A stretch of DNA of 64,000 bases. Origin: Streptococcus sp. LQJ-218 (GTDB lineage: Bacteria > Bacillota > Bacilli > Lactobacillales > Streptococcaceae). The notes beneath the pieces are model-generated. The model searched no databases, had not been told where the DNA came from, and saw nothing but the letters and a program-made list of their open reading frames with translations. Numbering within the stretch: position 1 is the stretch's first letter; each line of letters opens with the position of its first letter. The stretch lies in the NCBI RefSeq assembly GCF_003428885.1, contig NZ_QQRU01000010.1, positions 31,641-95,640 of the forward strand. Reading direction: 5' to 3'. Below are positions 48,675-57,895 of this stretch, in pieces. The translations under genes and the position numbers were made by a program.

Positions 48675-49376
48675 ATGCGCTGGATTTTTCGTTTGATAGG
48701 GGCTTTCTTTTCTTTTGTGTGGCGTTTGTTTTGGCGCCTGGTTTGGATAGTTGTACTCTTATGTGCTCTTGCTTTTGGACTTCTCTGGTATCTAAACGGG
48801 GATTTGCAAGGAGCGCTAAAGCAAGCAGAGCGATCAGTCAAAATTGGTCAACAAAGTATCGACCAATGGGAAAAAACAGGGCAACTGACTAAGTTAAACC
48901 AGACAGATAGCCACCAACACTCTGAAGGAAGGTGGCCGCAGGCTTCTGCTCGTATTTACCTGGATCCCCAGATGGATTCACGTTTTCAAGAGGCCTATGT
49001 AGAAGCGATTCAGAATTGGAATCAAACGGGTGCTTTTAACTTTGAAATCGTGACTGAGTCCAGCAGGGCAGATATCATAGCTACGGAGATGAATGATGGA
49101 GGCACTCCTGTGGCAGGAGAAGCGGAAAGTCAGACCAATCTCTTAACGGGGCAATTCTTGTCTGTAACAGTTCGCTTGAATCATTATTATTTATCCAATC
49201 CAAACTATGGCTATACCTATGATCGCATCTTGCATACGGCAGAGCATGAGTTAGGACATGCCATTGGTTTGGAGCATACGAATGAAGTGTCAGTCATGCA
49301 GCCAGCAGGTTCTTATTATGGTATTCAGGAAGAGGATGTTGCAAATCTCCGAAAAATATATGAGACTAGTGAGTAG
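48675..49376 (+). CDS. membrane-anchored matrixin-like zinc metalloprotease
   Basis: A 233-residue protein. An N-terminal aromatic/arginine-rich stretch and a membrane helix ([18 protein letters not shown], about 24-41) anchor it with the C-terminal domain outside. The catalytic domain has [26 protein letters not shown], that is, the zinc motif HExxHxxGxxH followed by a Met-turn (SVMQ), as in the M10 matrixin/metzincin group. No obvious pro-region cysteine switch is seen. AAAGGTGGAGAG precedes the ATG. The substrate is unknown; its place after murMN suggests a cell-envelope role only by context. Confidence 0.82.
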   Translation: MRWIFRLIGAFFSFVWRLFWRLVWIVVLLCALAFGLLWYLNGDLQGALKQAERSVKIGQQSIDQWEKTGQLTKLNQTDSHQHSEGRWPQASARIYLDPQMDSRFQEAYVEAIQNWNQTGAFNFEIVTESSRADIIATEMNDGGTPVAGEAESQTNLLTGQFLSVTVRLNHYYLSNPNYGYTYDRILHTAEHELGHAIGLEHTNEVSVMQPAGSYYGIQEEDVANLRKIYETSE

Positions 49377-49400
49377 GGAACAATCTTTCCCTACTTTTTT
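49373..49400 (+). terminator. terminator overlapping the protease stop codon
   Basis: GTAGGGAA (49373-49380) pairs with TTCCCTAC (49387-49394), then TTTTTT. The TAG stop lies inside the stem. A TGC-TATAAT extended -10 for uvrC follows at once (TATAAT at 49403-49408). Confidence 0.88.
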
Positions 49401-49414
49401 GCTATAATGGAACT

Positions 49415-51262
49415 ATGAATAACTTGATTAAATCAAAACTAGAGCTCTTGCCGACCAGCCCTGGTTGCTACATTCACAAGGATAAAAACGGCACCATTAT
49501 CTATGTAGGAAAGGCTAAAAATCTGCGCAACCGCGTGAGGTCTTATTTCCGTGGGAGTCATGATACCAAAACAGAGGCATTGGTGTCTGAAATTGTAGAT
49601 TTTGAATTTATTGTTACGGAGTCAAATATCGAGGCACTTCTCCTAGAAATCAACCTGATCAAGGAAAATAAGCCCAAGTACAATATCATGCTCAAGGATG
49701 ATAAGTCTTATCCTTTCATCAAAATCACCAATGAACGCTATCCTCGTTTGATTATCACCCGTCAGGTCAAAAAAGACGGAGGTCTCTACTTTGGACCCTA
49801 TCCAGATGTGGGGGCAGCCAATGAAATCAAACGACTGCTGGATCGGATTTTTCCTTTTCGTAAGTGCACCAATCCGCCCTCTAAGGTCTGTTTTTACTAC
49901 CATATCGGTCAATGTATGGCCCATACCATCTGTAAGAAGGATGAGGACTATTTCAAGTCCATGGCTCAGGAGGTCTCTGATTTCTTAAAAGGACAGGATG
50001 ACAAAATCATCGATGACCTTAAAGGTAAAATGGCATCTGCAGCCCAGACAATGGAATTTGAACGTGCAGCGGAATATCGTGACCTGATTCAGGCCATTGG
50101 AACGCTTCGAACCAAGCAACGGGTCATGGCCAAGGATCTCCAAAATCGGGATGTCTTTGGCTACTATGTGGATAAGGGCTGGATGTGCGTCCAGGTCTTC
50201 TTTGTCCGTCAGGGCAAGCTCATCGAGCGAGATGTCAATCTCTTTCCCTACTACAATGATCCGGATGAGGACTTCTTGACCTATGTGGGACAATTCTATC
50301 AAGAAAAATCTCATCTAGTTCCCAATGAGGTACTGATTCCGCAGGATATTGATCAAGAAGCAGTCAAAGCCTTGGTGGATACCAAGATTGTCAAACCCCA
50401 GCGTGGAGAGAAAAAGCAACTGGTCAATTTGGCTATAAAGAATGCGCGTGTTAGTCTAGAGCAGAAGTTTAGTCTGTTAGAGAAATCAGTTGAAAAGACA
50501 CAAGGGGCTATTGAAAATCTGGGACGACTTCTACAAATTCCGACTCCAGTTCGTATCGAGTCCTTCGATAACTCCAATATCATGGGAACCAGCCCTGTTT
50601 CTGCCATGGTGGTCTTTGTTAACGGCAAACCGAGCAAGAAGGATTACCGCAAGTACAAGATAAAAACAGTTGTTGGGCCAGATGACTACGCAAGTATGCG
50701 AGAGGTTATTCGCAGACGTTATGGACGAGTCCAACGAGATGGTTTGATACCGCCTGACTTAATCGTTATTGATGGAGGACAAGGTCAGGTTAATATCGCA
50801 AAGCAAGTCATCCAAGAAGAGCTAGGCTTGGATATTCCCATTGCAGGTCTGCAAAAGAATGACAAGCACCAAACCCATGAATTGCTCTTTGGAGATCCGC
50901 TTGAGGTAGTGGAGTTGTCTCGCAATTCTCAGGAATTTTTCCTCCTCCAACGCATTCAAGATGAGGTGCACCGCTTTGCTATTACTTTCCACCGCCAACT
51001 GCGCTCAAAAAATTCTTTTTCATCACAACTGGATGGAATTGAAGGGCTGGGACCTAAACGCAAGCAGAATCTCATGAAGCATTTCAAGTCTCTCACTAAA
51101 ATCAAGGAAGTCAGTGTGGATGAGATTGTCGAAGTTGGAGTACCAAGAACAGTCGCAGAAGCTGTGCAAAGAAAGTTGAACCCGCAGGAAGAAGGGGAAT
51201 TGGCTCAAGTGGCGGAACCATTTATGATAGAATGGAATGATCGTGATGAAAATAAGCAATGA
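49415..51262 (+). CDS. uvrC: excinuclease ABC subunit C
   Basis: A 615-residue nuclease that makes both incisions in nucleotide excision repair. The N-terminal GIY-YIG domain reads [30 protein letters not shown] motif (about 200-235) binds UvrB. The C-terminal RNase H-like endonuclease domain has [21 protein letters not shown] and [14 protein letters not shown], and a helix-hairpin-helix [14 protein letters not shown] ends it. The start follows the TATAAT box by only 6 nt, so the mRNA may be near-leaderless. The next small gene overlaps its 3' end. Confidence 0.95.
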   Translation: MNNLIKSKLELLPTSPGCYIHKDKNGTIIYVGKAKNLRNRVRSYFRGSHDTKTEALVSEIVDFEFIVTESNIEALLLEINLIKENKPKYNIMLKDDKSYPFIKITNERYPRLIITRQVKKDGGLYFGPYPDVGAANEIKRLLDRIFPFRKCTNPPSKVCFYYHIGQCMAHTICKKDEDYFKSMAQEVSDFLKGQDDKIIDDLKGKMASAAQTMEFERAAEYRDLIQAIGTLRTKQRVMAKDLQNRDVFGYYVDKGWMCVQVFFVRQGKLIERDVNLFPYYNDPDEDFLTYVGQFYQEKSHLVPNEVLIPQDIDQEAVKALVDTKIVKPQRGEKKQLVNLAIKNARVSLEQKFSLLEKSVEKTQGAIENLGRLLQIPTPVRIESFDNSNIMGTSPVSAMVVFVNGKPSKKDYRKYKIKTVVGPDDYASMREVIRRRYGRVQRDGLIPPDLIVIDGGQGQVNIAKQVIQEELGLDIPIAGLQKNDKHQTHELLFGDPLEVVELSRNSQEFFLLQRIQDEVHRFAITFHRQLRSKNSFSSQLDGIEGLGPKRKQNLMKHFKSLTKIKEVSVDEIVEVGVPRTVAEAVQRKLNPQEEGELAQVAEPFMIEWNDRDENKQ

Positions 51263-51653
51263 AATATTAGGAACAGTCTATATCGTCTCTTATCTATGTC
51301 TTCTTTATTGTCTCTGGTTGTGGAATGGTCTAGCGTTTCTTCTTTTGACATTTATTTTCTGGGGTATTCCCTTGTTGATAATAATTCTTCCCTTATTAGG
51401 TATATGGATATTTACAAACTTAAAATCCCTGGTTTTGATCGGTTATGTGGCAAGTTTATTGAACAGCTATTGTCTTTATTTGGTTCTTAGAAATTTTCAT
51501 TTGGAAAGAATTACTGATACAGCAGGACAAAAAATTCCATTATCACCGTGGTTATCTGTTGCAATTATTGTGTTTGCTTGTTTGTTTTTATCTGTAGCTA
51601 CATTGGGGTTTTATAAAAACTTTATTTTCCCTTTCTTTAAAAAGAATGAATAA
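51246..51653 (+). CDS. hypothetical small membrane protein
   Basis: About 135 residues with four hydrophobic segments: [40 protein letters not shown], a third near [20 protein letters not shown], and [20 protein letters not shown] lysine-rich end follows. I do not recognise the family. ATG 51237 and ATG 51246 are both possible, and both lie inside the end of uvrC, so translation is likely coupled to uvrC. Confidence 0.65.
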   Translation: MKISNEILGTVYIVSYLCLLYCLWLWNGLAFLLLTFIFWGIPLLIIILPLLGIWIFTNLKSLVLIGYVASLLNSYCLYLVLRNFHLERITDTAGQKIPLSPWLSVAIIVFACLFLSVATLGFYKNFIFPFFKKNE

Positions 51654-51846
51654 CGAATAATATCCTCTTTACATTAATTTGTAAGATAGCAGAATGGATA
51701 CGTTTAGATTGATGTTAGGAACATGGAGCTATTTGAAAGAAGAAAACAGAGGAAAGTTGGTTCGGCATGATTCTATGGAAAATCTCTGCAAGCTCTTTCA
51801 AAATATGGTAGAATGGAAGTAGTAGAATTAGAAAAGGAAATCGATT

Positions 51847-52452
51847 ATGAAATTTCTTGAATTAAACAAAAAACGTCATGCGACTAAGCATTTCGCTGAT
51901 AAGCCAGTTGATCCAAAAGATGTGCGTACGGCTATCGAAATTGCAACCTTGGCTCCAAGTGCCCACAACAGCCAGCCTTGGAAATTTGTGGTAGTTCGTA
52001 AGAAAAATGCTGAACTAGCAAAATTGGCTTATGGTTCGAACTTTGAGCAGGTATCATCAGCACCTGTAACCATTGCCTTGTTTACCGATACAGACCTAGC
52101 TAAACGTGCCCGCAAGATTGCCCGTATTGGCGGAGCTAATAATTTCTCAGAAGAACAACTTCAATTTTTCATGAAAAATCTGCCTGCGGAATTTGCTCGT
52201 TACAATGAACAGCAGATCAGTGACTACCTAGCCCTTAATGCAGGTTTGGTTGCTATGAACTTGGTTTTGGCTCTGACAGACCAAGGAATTGGATCAAACA
52301 TTATCCTTGGATTTGATAAATCAAAAGCCAATGAAGTTTTGGATATCGAAGACCGTTTCCGCCCAGAACTCTTGATTACCGTGGGTTACACAGACGAAAA
52401 ATTAGAACCAAGCTATCGCTTGCCAGTAGATGAAATTATCGAAAAAAGATAG
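51847..52452 (+). CDS. nitroreductase-family NAD(P)H-dependent FMN oxidoreductase
   Basis: A 201-residue flavoenzyme. FMN-binding features are KKRHATKHFADKPV (N-terminal Arg/His), APSAHNSQPWKFVVV, and GIGSNIILGFDKSKANEVL near the C-terminus. It reduces nitro compounds or quinones in other members; the physiological substrate is unknown. A GAAAAGGAAA precedes the ATG. pepV follows after 9 nt and probably shares the message. The 193-nt gap upstream holds only a weak 42-codon frame and a possible promoter (TATGGTAGAAT region). Confidence 0.88.
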   Translation: MKFLELNKKRHATKHFADKPVDPKDVRTAIEIATLAPSAHNSQPWKFVVVRKKNAELAKLAYGSNFEQVSSAPVTIALFTDTDLAKRARKIARIGGANNFSEEQLQFFMKNLPAEFARYNEQQISDYLALNAGLVAMNLVLALTDQGIGSNIILGFDKSKANEVLDIEDRFRPELLITVGYTDEKLEPSYRLPVDEIIEKR

Positions 52453-52461
52453 GAAGAAAAA

Positions 52462-53862
52462 ATGACAGCAATTGATTTTACAGCAGAAGTAGAAAAACGC
52501 AAAGAAGACCTCTTGGCTGACTTGTTTAGCCTTTTAGAAATCAACTCTGAACGTGATGATAGCAAGGTTGATGCCCAGCATCCATTTGGACCTGGGCCGG
52601 TAAAAGCCTTGGAGAAATTCCTTGAAATCGCAGACCGTGATGGCTACCCAACTAAAAATGTTGATAACTATGCAGGACATTTTGAATTTGGTGATGGAGA
52701 AGAAATTCTCGGAATCTTTGCCCATATGGACGTAGTGCCTGCTGGTAGCGGTTGGGATACAGACCCATACACACCAACTATCAAAGATGGTCGCCTTTAT
52801 GCGCGTGGAGCTTCTGATGATAAGGGACCTACAACAGCTTGTTACTATGGCTTGAAAATCATCAAAGAATTGGGCCTTCCAACTTCTAAAAAAGTTCGCT
52901 TCATCGTTGGAACAGATGAAGAATCAGGTTGGGCAGATATGGACTACTATTTCGAGCACGTAGGACTTGCAAAACCAGATTTTGGTTTCTCTCCTGATGC
53001 TGAGTTCCCGATCATCAATGGCGAAAAAGGAAACATCACTGAATATCTCCACTTTGCAGGTGAAAATGCAGGTGCTGCCCGTCTTCACCGTTTCACAGGT
53101 GGTTTGCGTGAAAATATGGTTCCTGAGTCAGCAACAGCAGTTGTTTCTGGTGATTTGGCTGACTTGCAAGCGAAATTAGATGCCTTTGTTGCAGAGCACA
53201 AACTTAGAGGAGAAATCCAAGAAGAAAACGGTCAGTACAAGGTAACTGTAATTGGTAAATCTGCCCACGGTGCTATGCCTGCTTCAGGTATCAATGGTGC
53301 GACTTACCTAGCCCTCTTCCTTAGCCAGTTTGACTTTGCTGGTCCAGCCAAAGACTACCTTGACATCGCTGGTAAGATTCTCTTGAACGACCATGAGGGT
53401 GAAAATCTCAAGGTTGCTCATGTAGATGAAAAGATGGGTGCCCTTTCTATGAATGCCGGTGTCTTCCGCTTTGATGAAACAAGTGCTGACAATACCATTG
53501 CCCTTAACTTCCGTTATCCAAAAGGAACAAGCCCAGAGCAAATCAAGTCAATCCTTGAAAACTTGCCAGTTGCTTCTGTTAGCCTTTCTGAACACGGTCA
53601 TACCCCTCACTATGTGCCAATGAAAGATCCACTTGTGCAAACTTTGTTGAATGTCTATGAAAAACAAACTGGACTGAAAGGTCACGAGCAAGTCATTGGT
53701 GGCGGTACCTTTGGTCGTTTGCTCGAACGCGGAGTTGCCTATGGTGCCATGTTCCCAGACTCAATTGATACCATGCACCAAGCTAATGAATTTATCGCCT
53801 TGGATGATCTCTTCCGAGCAGCAGCGATCTATGCCGAAGCTATTTACGAATTGATCAAATAA
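52462..53862 (+). CDS. pepV: dipeptidase PepV (M20 metallopeptidase)
   Basis: A 466-residue zinc dipeptidase. Metal ligands and motifs: GIFAHMDVVPAGSGWDTDPY (His, Asp), ARGASDDKGPT (bridging Asp), GTDEESGWADMDYY (general-base Glu) and DAEFPIINGEKG. The lid domain lies between about 180 and 370. It completes breakdown of dipeptides taken up by the cell in the cytoplasm. Length equals lactococcal and streptococcal PepV. A terminator follows. Confidence 0.94.
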   Translation: MTAIDFTAEVEKRKEDLLADLFSLLEINSERDDSKVDAQHPFGPGPVKALEKFLEIADRDGYPTKNVDNYAGHFEFGDGEEILGIFAHMDVVPAGSGWDTDPYTPTIKDGRLYARGASDDKGPTTACYYGLKIIKELGLPTSKKVRFIVGTDEESGWADMDYYFEHVGLAKPDFGFSPDAEFPIINGEKGNITEYLHFAGENAGAARLHRFTGGLRENMVPESATAVVSGDLADLQAKLDAFVAEHKLRGEIQEENGQYKVTVIGKSAHGAMPASGINGATYLALFLSQFDFAGPAKDYLDIAGKILLNDHEGENLKVAHVDEKMGALSMNAGVFRFDETSADNTIALNFRYPKGTSPEQIKSILENLPVASVSLSEHGHTPHYVPMKDPLVQTLLNVYEKQTGLKGHEQVIGGGTFGRLLERGVAYGAMFPDSIDTMHQANEFIALDDLFRAAAIYAEAIYELIK

Positions 53863-53868
53863 AACGAT

Positions 53869-53902
53869 AGAAGTCTGAGATTGTATGCTTAGACTTCTTT
53901 TT
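53869..53902 (+). terminator. terminator after pepV
   Basis: AGAAGTCTGAG (53869-53879) pairs with CTTAGACTTCT (53888-53898), then TTTT. It ends only 14 nt before the next ATG. Confidence 0.88.
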
Positions 53903-53915
53903 GGAGGGAAAACAG

Positions 53916-54506
53916 ATGTCTCAAATCGAAAGAATCAAGCAAGCCATCATGGTGGATCCACAGAATGCCAGCTATACAGAGCGTGGCATTGAGCCTCTCT
54001 TTGCAGCGCCAAAGACTGCTCGCATCAATATCATCGGTCAAGCGCCTGGTCTTAAAACCCAAGAAGCAGGCCTTTACTGGAAGGACAAAAGTGGCGATCG
54101 CTTGCGAGACTGGCTAGGTGTGGATGAAGATACCTTTTACAATTCAGGTTATTTTGCAGTTTTGCCAATGGATTTTTACTTTCCAGGACATGGCAAGTCT
54201 GGCGACCTTCCACCTCGTAAAGGCTTTGCCGAAAAATGGCATCCGCAACTCTTGCAAGAGTTGCCCGATATCCAATTAACTCTCTTAATTGGCCAGTATG
54301 CCCAAGCCTACTATTTACAGGAGAAAATCAGTGGCAAGGTGACAGAACGGGTAAAACATTACCAGAACTATCTGCCAACCTATTTTCCACTGGTACACCC
54401 CTCACCGCGAAATCAAATCTGGATGGCTAAAAATCCTTGGTTTGAATCAGAAGTGATGCCAGATTTGAAAAAAAGAATTAAAACTATTTTAGGAGAAAAA
54501 GAATGA
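53916..54506 (+). CDS. uracil-DNA glycosylase family protein
   Basis: A 196-residue protein with RINIIGQAPGLKTQEAGLYW and GDRLRDWLGVDEDTFYNSGYF, then LLIGQYAQAYYL and LVHPSPRNQIWM. These correspond to the GxxPG and HPSP motifs of the uracil-DNA glycosylase superfamily (family distinct from classical Ung), which removes uracil or related bases from DNA. A TTG at 53901 is in frame, but GGAGGGAAAACAG precedes the ATG at 53916 and is the better choice. Overlaps the rhodanese gene by ATGA. Confidence 0.85.
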   Translation: MSQIERIKQAIMVDPQNASYTERGIEPLFAAPKTARINIIGQAPGLKTQEAGLYWKDKSGDRLRDWLGVDEDTFYNSGYFAVLPMDFYFPGHGKSGDLPPRKGFAEKWHPQLLQELPDIQLTLLIGQYAQAYYLQEKISGKVTERVKHYQNYLPTYFPLVHPSPRNQIWMAKNPWFESEVMPDLKKRIKTILGEKE

Positions 54507-54790
54507 AAGAAATTACCTTTGACGCATTTTACCAGCTTTACCAAAATGAGCAACTTTCTTTAGTGGACGTGAGAGAAGAGGATGAGTTTGAAGCTCTTCA
54601 TTTAGAAGGTGCTCAGAATCTTCCTCTGAGTCAATTGGCCGATATCTATGATCAGTTGGACAAGGACAAGTTACATTATGTTATTTGTAAATCTGGAATG
54701 AGATCGGCGCGTGCTTGCCAATTCCTATCAGAACAAGGTTATGAGGTTATCAATGTCCAAGGTGGTATGACGGCCTTTGAAGAACTTTAA
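54503..54790 (+). CDS. rhodanese-domain protein
   Basis: A 95-residue single-domain rhodanese. Motifs are SLVDVREEDEFEALHLEGAQNLPLSQL and the active loop VICKSGMRSARAC, with the catalytic Cys carrying persulfide sulfur. It probably acts in sulfur transfer or detoxification in the cytoplasm; the acceptor is unknown. It shares an ATGA junction with the glycosylase gene. A terminator follows. Confidence 0.9.
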   Translation: MKEITFDAFYQLYQNEQLSLVDVREEDEFEALHLEGAQNLPLSQLADIYDQLDKDKLHYVICKSGMRSARACQFLSEQGYEVINVQGGMTAFEEL

Positions 54791-54800
54791 AAGTTTGCAT

Positions 54801-54840
54801 TTCTCCTACTTGGTTTGGACTATGTAGGAGAATTTTATTT
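54801..54840 (+). terminator. terminator after the rhodanese gene
   Basis: TTCTCCTAC (54801-54809) pairs with GTAGGAGAA (54824-54832), followed by TTTTATTT. Confidence 0.85.
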
Positions 54841-54862
54841 TTAGATAATTCACATTTTTAAG

Positions 54863-54884
54863 AATATTGAAAACATTCAATATT
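54863..54884. promoter_or_regulatory. 22-bp perfect inverted repeat upstream of brnQ
   Basis: AATATTGAA (54863-54871) and TTCAATATT (54876-54884) are perfect inverted copies separated by AACA. The site lies about 37 nt upstream of a probable -10 TATACT (54921-54926) and so could bind a dimeric regulator controlling brnQ. It does not match the CodY or MtaR consensus I know. Confidence 0.6.
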
Positions 54885-54960
54885 TACTTCGTGAAACTTT
54901 TTTCATACTCCTATTCATGATATACTAGGTCAGTATTTTATAAATATGAAGGAGATTTTT

Positions 54961-56286
54961 ATGGCTAAAAAAGGTGCCCTAACAGGTTTACTCCTGTTTG
55001 GAATATTTTTTGGTGCGGGGAACTTGATTTTTCCGCCTTCTCTAGGTGCTCTGTCTGGAGAACATTTTCTTCCTGCCATCGCAGGTTTTGTCTTTTCAGG
55101 TGTCGGTATCGCCGTCTTGACTCTTATTATTGGAACGCTAAATCCTAAAGGATATATCTACGAGATTTCAACAAAGATAGCACCTTGGTTTGCGACTCTT
55201 TACCTCTCGGTTCTTTACTTGTCAATCGGTCCATTCTTTGCTATTCCACGTACTGCTACAACAGCTTACGAAGTAGGGATTAGTCCTCTTTTGTCGGATG
55301 CCAATAAAGGGCTTGGCTTGATTGTCTTTACGGTGCTTTACTTTGCAGCAGCGTATCTGATTTCGCTTAATCCATCAAAAATCTTGGATCGTATCGGCCG
55401 TATTTTAACGCCAATCTTTGCGATTTTGATCGTTATCTTGGTAGTTTTAGGAGCTATCAAATACGGTGGAACAAGTCCTCAAACAGCTTCAGCTGCTTAT
55501 CAAGCTTCTGCCTTTGGGACAGGTTTCCTAGAAGGATATAATACCTTGGATGCTCTTGCTTCAGTTGCCTTTAGTGTGATTGCAGTTCAAACCTTGAAAC
55601 AACTTGGATTCTCAAGCAAGAAAGAATACATCTCAACTATTTGGGTGGTTGGTATAGTTGTAGCTCTTGCTTTCAGCGCTCTTTACATCGGTTTAGGTTT
55701 CCTTGGAAATCATTTCCCAGTACCAGCTGAGGCGATGAAGGGTGGAACACCAGGTGTTTACATCTTGTCACAAGCTACTCAAGAAATCTTTGGTTCAACA
55801 GCTCAACTCTTCCTCGCAGCTATGGTTACCGTAACCTGCTTCACAACAACAGTTGGTCTGATTGTGTCAACAGCTGAGTTCTTTAATGAACGCTTCCCAC
55901 AAATCAGTTACAAGGTTTATGCGACAGCCTTTACCTTGATTGGATTTGCTATTGCCAATTTGGGACTTGATGCGATTATCAAGTACTCCATTCCAGTATT
56001 GGTTGTCTTGTACCCAATCACGATTGCCATCGTTATGATTGTCATTGTCAACAAATTTGTGGCTCTTTCAAAACCAGGTATGCAATTGACAATTACTGTG
56101 GTTACAGCTATTGCCATTGCAAGCGTATTAGGAAGCTCGTTTAAGGTTGAGTTTCTTGCAAATCTTGTCAACGCTCTTCCTTTTGCTAAGGCATCTCTCC
56201 CATGGTTGGTGCCAGCTATTGTCGGAATCCTGCTCTCATTGGTTCTACCAAACAAGCAAGAAAGCGATGTTTTTGAAATGGAATAA
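54961..56286 (+). CDS. brnQ: branched-chain amino acid transport system carrier BrnQ
   Basis: A 441-residue LIVCS-family secondary transporter with about 12 membrane helices, which imports leucine, isoleucine and valine with Na+ or H+. The N-terminus GLLLFGIFFGAGNLIFPPSLGALSG is characteristic, as is FSVIAVQTLKQLGFSSKKEY mid-protein. An in-frame ATG at 54946 precedes it, but AAGGAG at 54948-54953 lies before ATG 54961, which is therefore chosen. It is a single gene with its own promoter and terminator. Confidence 0.94.
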   Translation: MAKKGALTGLLLFGIFFGAGNLIFPPSLGALSGEHFLPAIAGFVFSGVGIAVLTLIIGTLNPKGYIYEISTKIAPWFATLYLSVLYLSIGPFFAIPRTATTAYEVGISPLLSDANKGLGLIVFTVLYFAAAYLISLNPSKILDRIGRILTPIFAILIVILVVLGAIKYGGTSPQTASAAYQASAFGTGFLEGYNTLDALASVAFSVIAVQTLKQLGFSSKKEYISTIWVVGIVVALAFSALYIGLGFLGNHFPVPAEAMKGGTPGVYILSQATQEIFGSTAQLFLAAMVTVTCFTTTVGLIVSTAEFFNERFPQISYKVYATAFTLIGFAIANLGLDAIIKYSIPVLVVLYPITIAIVMIVIVNKFVALSKPGMQLTITVVTAIAIASVLGSSFKVEFLANLVNALPFAKASLPWLVPAIVGILLSLVLPNKQESDVFEME

Positions 56287-56291
56287 TCATT

Positions 56292-56337
56292 AAAATCACT
56301 TTTGTAGCCAAGTCTACAGGAGTGATTTTCTTTTTTT
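56292..56337 (+). terminator. terminator after brnQ
   Basis: AAAATCACT with TGTAG pairs with CTACA and AGTGATTTT, a two-part stem, followed by CTTTTTTT. Confidence 0.9.
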
Positions 56338-56383
56338 ATCCGAGGATAAATGTGTTATAATAGGTAGCAAAAGAGGTGAAGAA

Positions 56384-57421
56384 ATGAATCAAACAGTAGA
56401 ATATATCAAAGAACTGACAGCCATCGCATCGCCAACTGGCTTTACTCGGGAGATTTCGGACTATTTAGTCAAAACTCTAGAAGGTTTTGGTTATCAGCCA
56501 GTTCGCACAGCCAAGGGTGGTGTCAATGTGACCATCAAAGGTCAAAATGATGAGGAGCATCGCTATGTGACTGCCCATGTGGATACGCTGGGTGCCATTG
56601 TCCGTGCTGTCAAACCAGACGGTCGTCTCAAAATGGACCGTATCGGTGGTTTTCCTTGGAACATGATTGAAGGAGAAAACTGTACCGTTCATGTGGCTAG
56701 CACAGGTGAAAAAGTATCCGGAACCATCCTCATCCACCAAACCTCTTGCCATGTCTACAAGGATGCAGGAACTGCAGAACGCACGCAAGACAATATGGAA
56801 GTGCGTTTGGATGCAAAAGTAACCAGTGAAAAAGAAACTCGTGCTCTTGGCATTGAGGTCGGTGATTTTATCAGCTTTGATCCACGAACCGTCGTGACAG
56901 AGACAGGTTTTATCAAGTCTCGTCACTTGGACGATAAGGTCAGCGCAGCGATTTTGCTTAATCTGCTTCGTATTTATATGGAAGAGAAGATTGAGTTGCC
57001 TGTAACAACCCATTTTGCTTTTTCAGTTTTTGAAGAAGTGGGGCATGGAGCTAACTCTAATATCCCTGCTCAGGTAGTAGAATATCTGGCTGTGGACATG
57101 GGAGCTATGGGTGATGACCAGCAAACAGACGAATATACAGTGTCTATCTGTGTCAAGGATGCTTCTGGACCGTATCACTATGACTTCCGTCAACATTTGG
57201 TTGCTTTGGCTAAAGGGCAAGATATTCCATTTAAGCTGGATATCTATCCATTTTATGGTTCGGATGCTTCAGCGGCCATGTCTGCAGGTGCAGAAGTCAA
57301 ACACGCCCTTCTAGGTGCTGGTATCGAGTCTAGTCATTCTTATGAGCGTACTCATATTGACTCGGTGGTCGCAACGGAACGTATGGTTGATGCTTATCTT
57401 AAGAGTGCATTGGTAGACTAA
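56384..57421 (+). CDS. M42-family aminopeptidase (glutamyl aminopeptidase/FrvX-like)
   Basis: A 345-residue co-catalytic metallopeptidase. Metal sites and catalysis: VTAHVDTLGAIVRAV (His, Asp), SRHLDDKVSAAILL (bridging Asp), FSVFEEVGHGAN (general base and ligand Glu) and AVDMGAMGDD; the last His is in SSHSYERTH. M42 enzymes form large tetrahedral complexes that trim peptides from the N-terminus. In lactic bacteria this group is called PepA; specificity here is not certain. A TGT-TATAAT extended -10 lies about 30 nt upstream. The HIT gene follows after 1 nt. Confidence 0.9.
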   Translation: MNQTVEYIKELTAIASPTGFTREISDYLVKTLEGFGYQPVRTAKGGVNVTIKGQNDEEHRYVTAHVDTLGAIVRAVKPDGRLKMDRIGGFPWNMIEGENCTVHVASTGEKVSGTILIHQTSCHVYKDAGTAERTQDNMEVRLDAKVTSEKETRALGIEVGDFISFDPRTVVTETGFIKSRHLDDKVSAAILLNLLRIYMEEKIELPVTTHFAFSVFEEVGHGANSNIPAQVVEYLAVDMGAMGDDQQTDEYTVSICVKDASGPYHYDFRQHLVALAKGQDIPFKLDIYPFYGSDASAAMSAGAEVKHALLGAGIESSHSYERTHIDSVVATERMVDAYLKSALVD

Positions 57422-57422
57422 T

Positions 57423-57893
57423 ATGTGTTTGATTTGCCAGAGAATTGAGCTCATCAAGAAGAGAGAAAATCCCTATTTTGTTAAAGAGTTGGAAACAGGC
57501 TATCTTGTGATTGGAGATCACCAGTATTTTGCAGGCTATAGTCTCTTTCTAGCCAAGGAACATGTCACCGAATTGCATCATTTAGAGAAGGAAACTAGAA
57601 TCCGTTTTCTAGAGGAAATGAGTATAGTCCAAGAGGCAATTGCTAAGGCTTTTGCTGCTGAGAAAATGAATATCGAACAGCTAGGAAATGGCGATGCCCA
57701 TCTTCACTGGCATCTGTTTCCTAGACGAAGAGGTGATATGAATGGTCACGGTCTCAAGGGACGTGGACCAGTCTGGTGGGTTCCCTTTGAAGAAATGACA
57801 GCAGAACCCTACCAAGCAAAAACGGATGAGATTAAAAAACTAATTAAATGTTTATTGTCAGAAGTAGATAACCTATTAGAAATAAAGGAGTAG
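57423..57893 (+). CDS. HIT-family (histidine triad) hydrolase
   Basis: A 156-residue protein. The nucleotide-binding His triad is HLHWHLFPRR, with conserved GNGDAHLH upstream. HIT proteins hydrolyse nucleotide conjugates such as dinucleoside polyphosphates or adenylated compounds. CXXC-like Cys residues (MCLICQRIE) at the N-terminus could bind zinc, as in several HIT enzymes. The ATG is 1 nt beyond the stop of the peptidase gene and 2 nt before the next gene at its other end, so the three form a tight operon. Confidence 0.88.
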   Translation: MCLICQRIELIKKRENPYFVKELETGYLVIGDHQYFAGYSLFLAKEHVTELHHLEKETRIRFLEEMSIVQEAIAKAFAAEKMNIEQLGNGDAHLHWHLFPRRRGDMNGHGLKGRGPVWWVPFEEMTAEPYQAKTDEIKKLIKCLLSEVDNLLEIKE

Positions 57894-57895
57894 AA

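Noticed and set aside
51694..51822. A 42-codon frame (MDTFRLMLGTWSYLKEEN...) between the uvrC-linked membrane gene and the nitroreductase gene
   Set aside because: No Shine-Dalgarno, no recognised family, and the length is within chance in an open A/T-rich gap. It might be a gene remnant.
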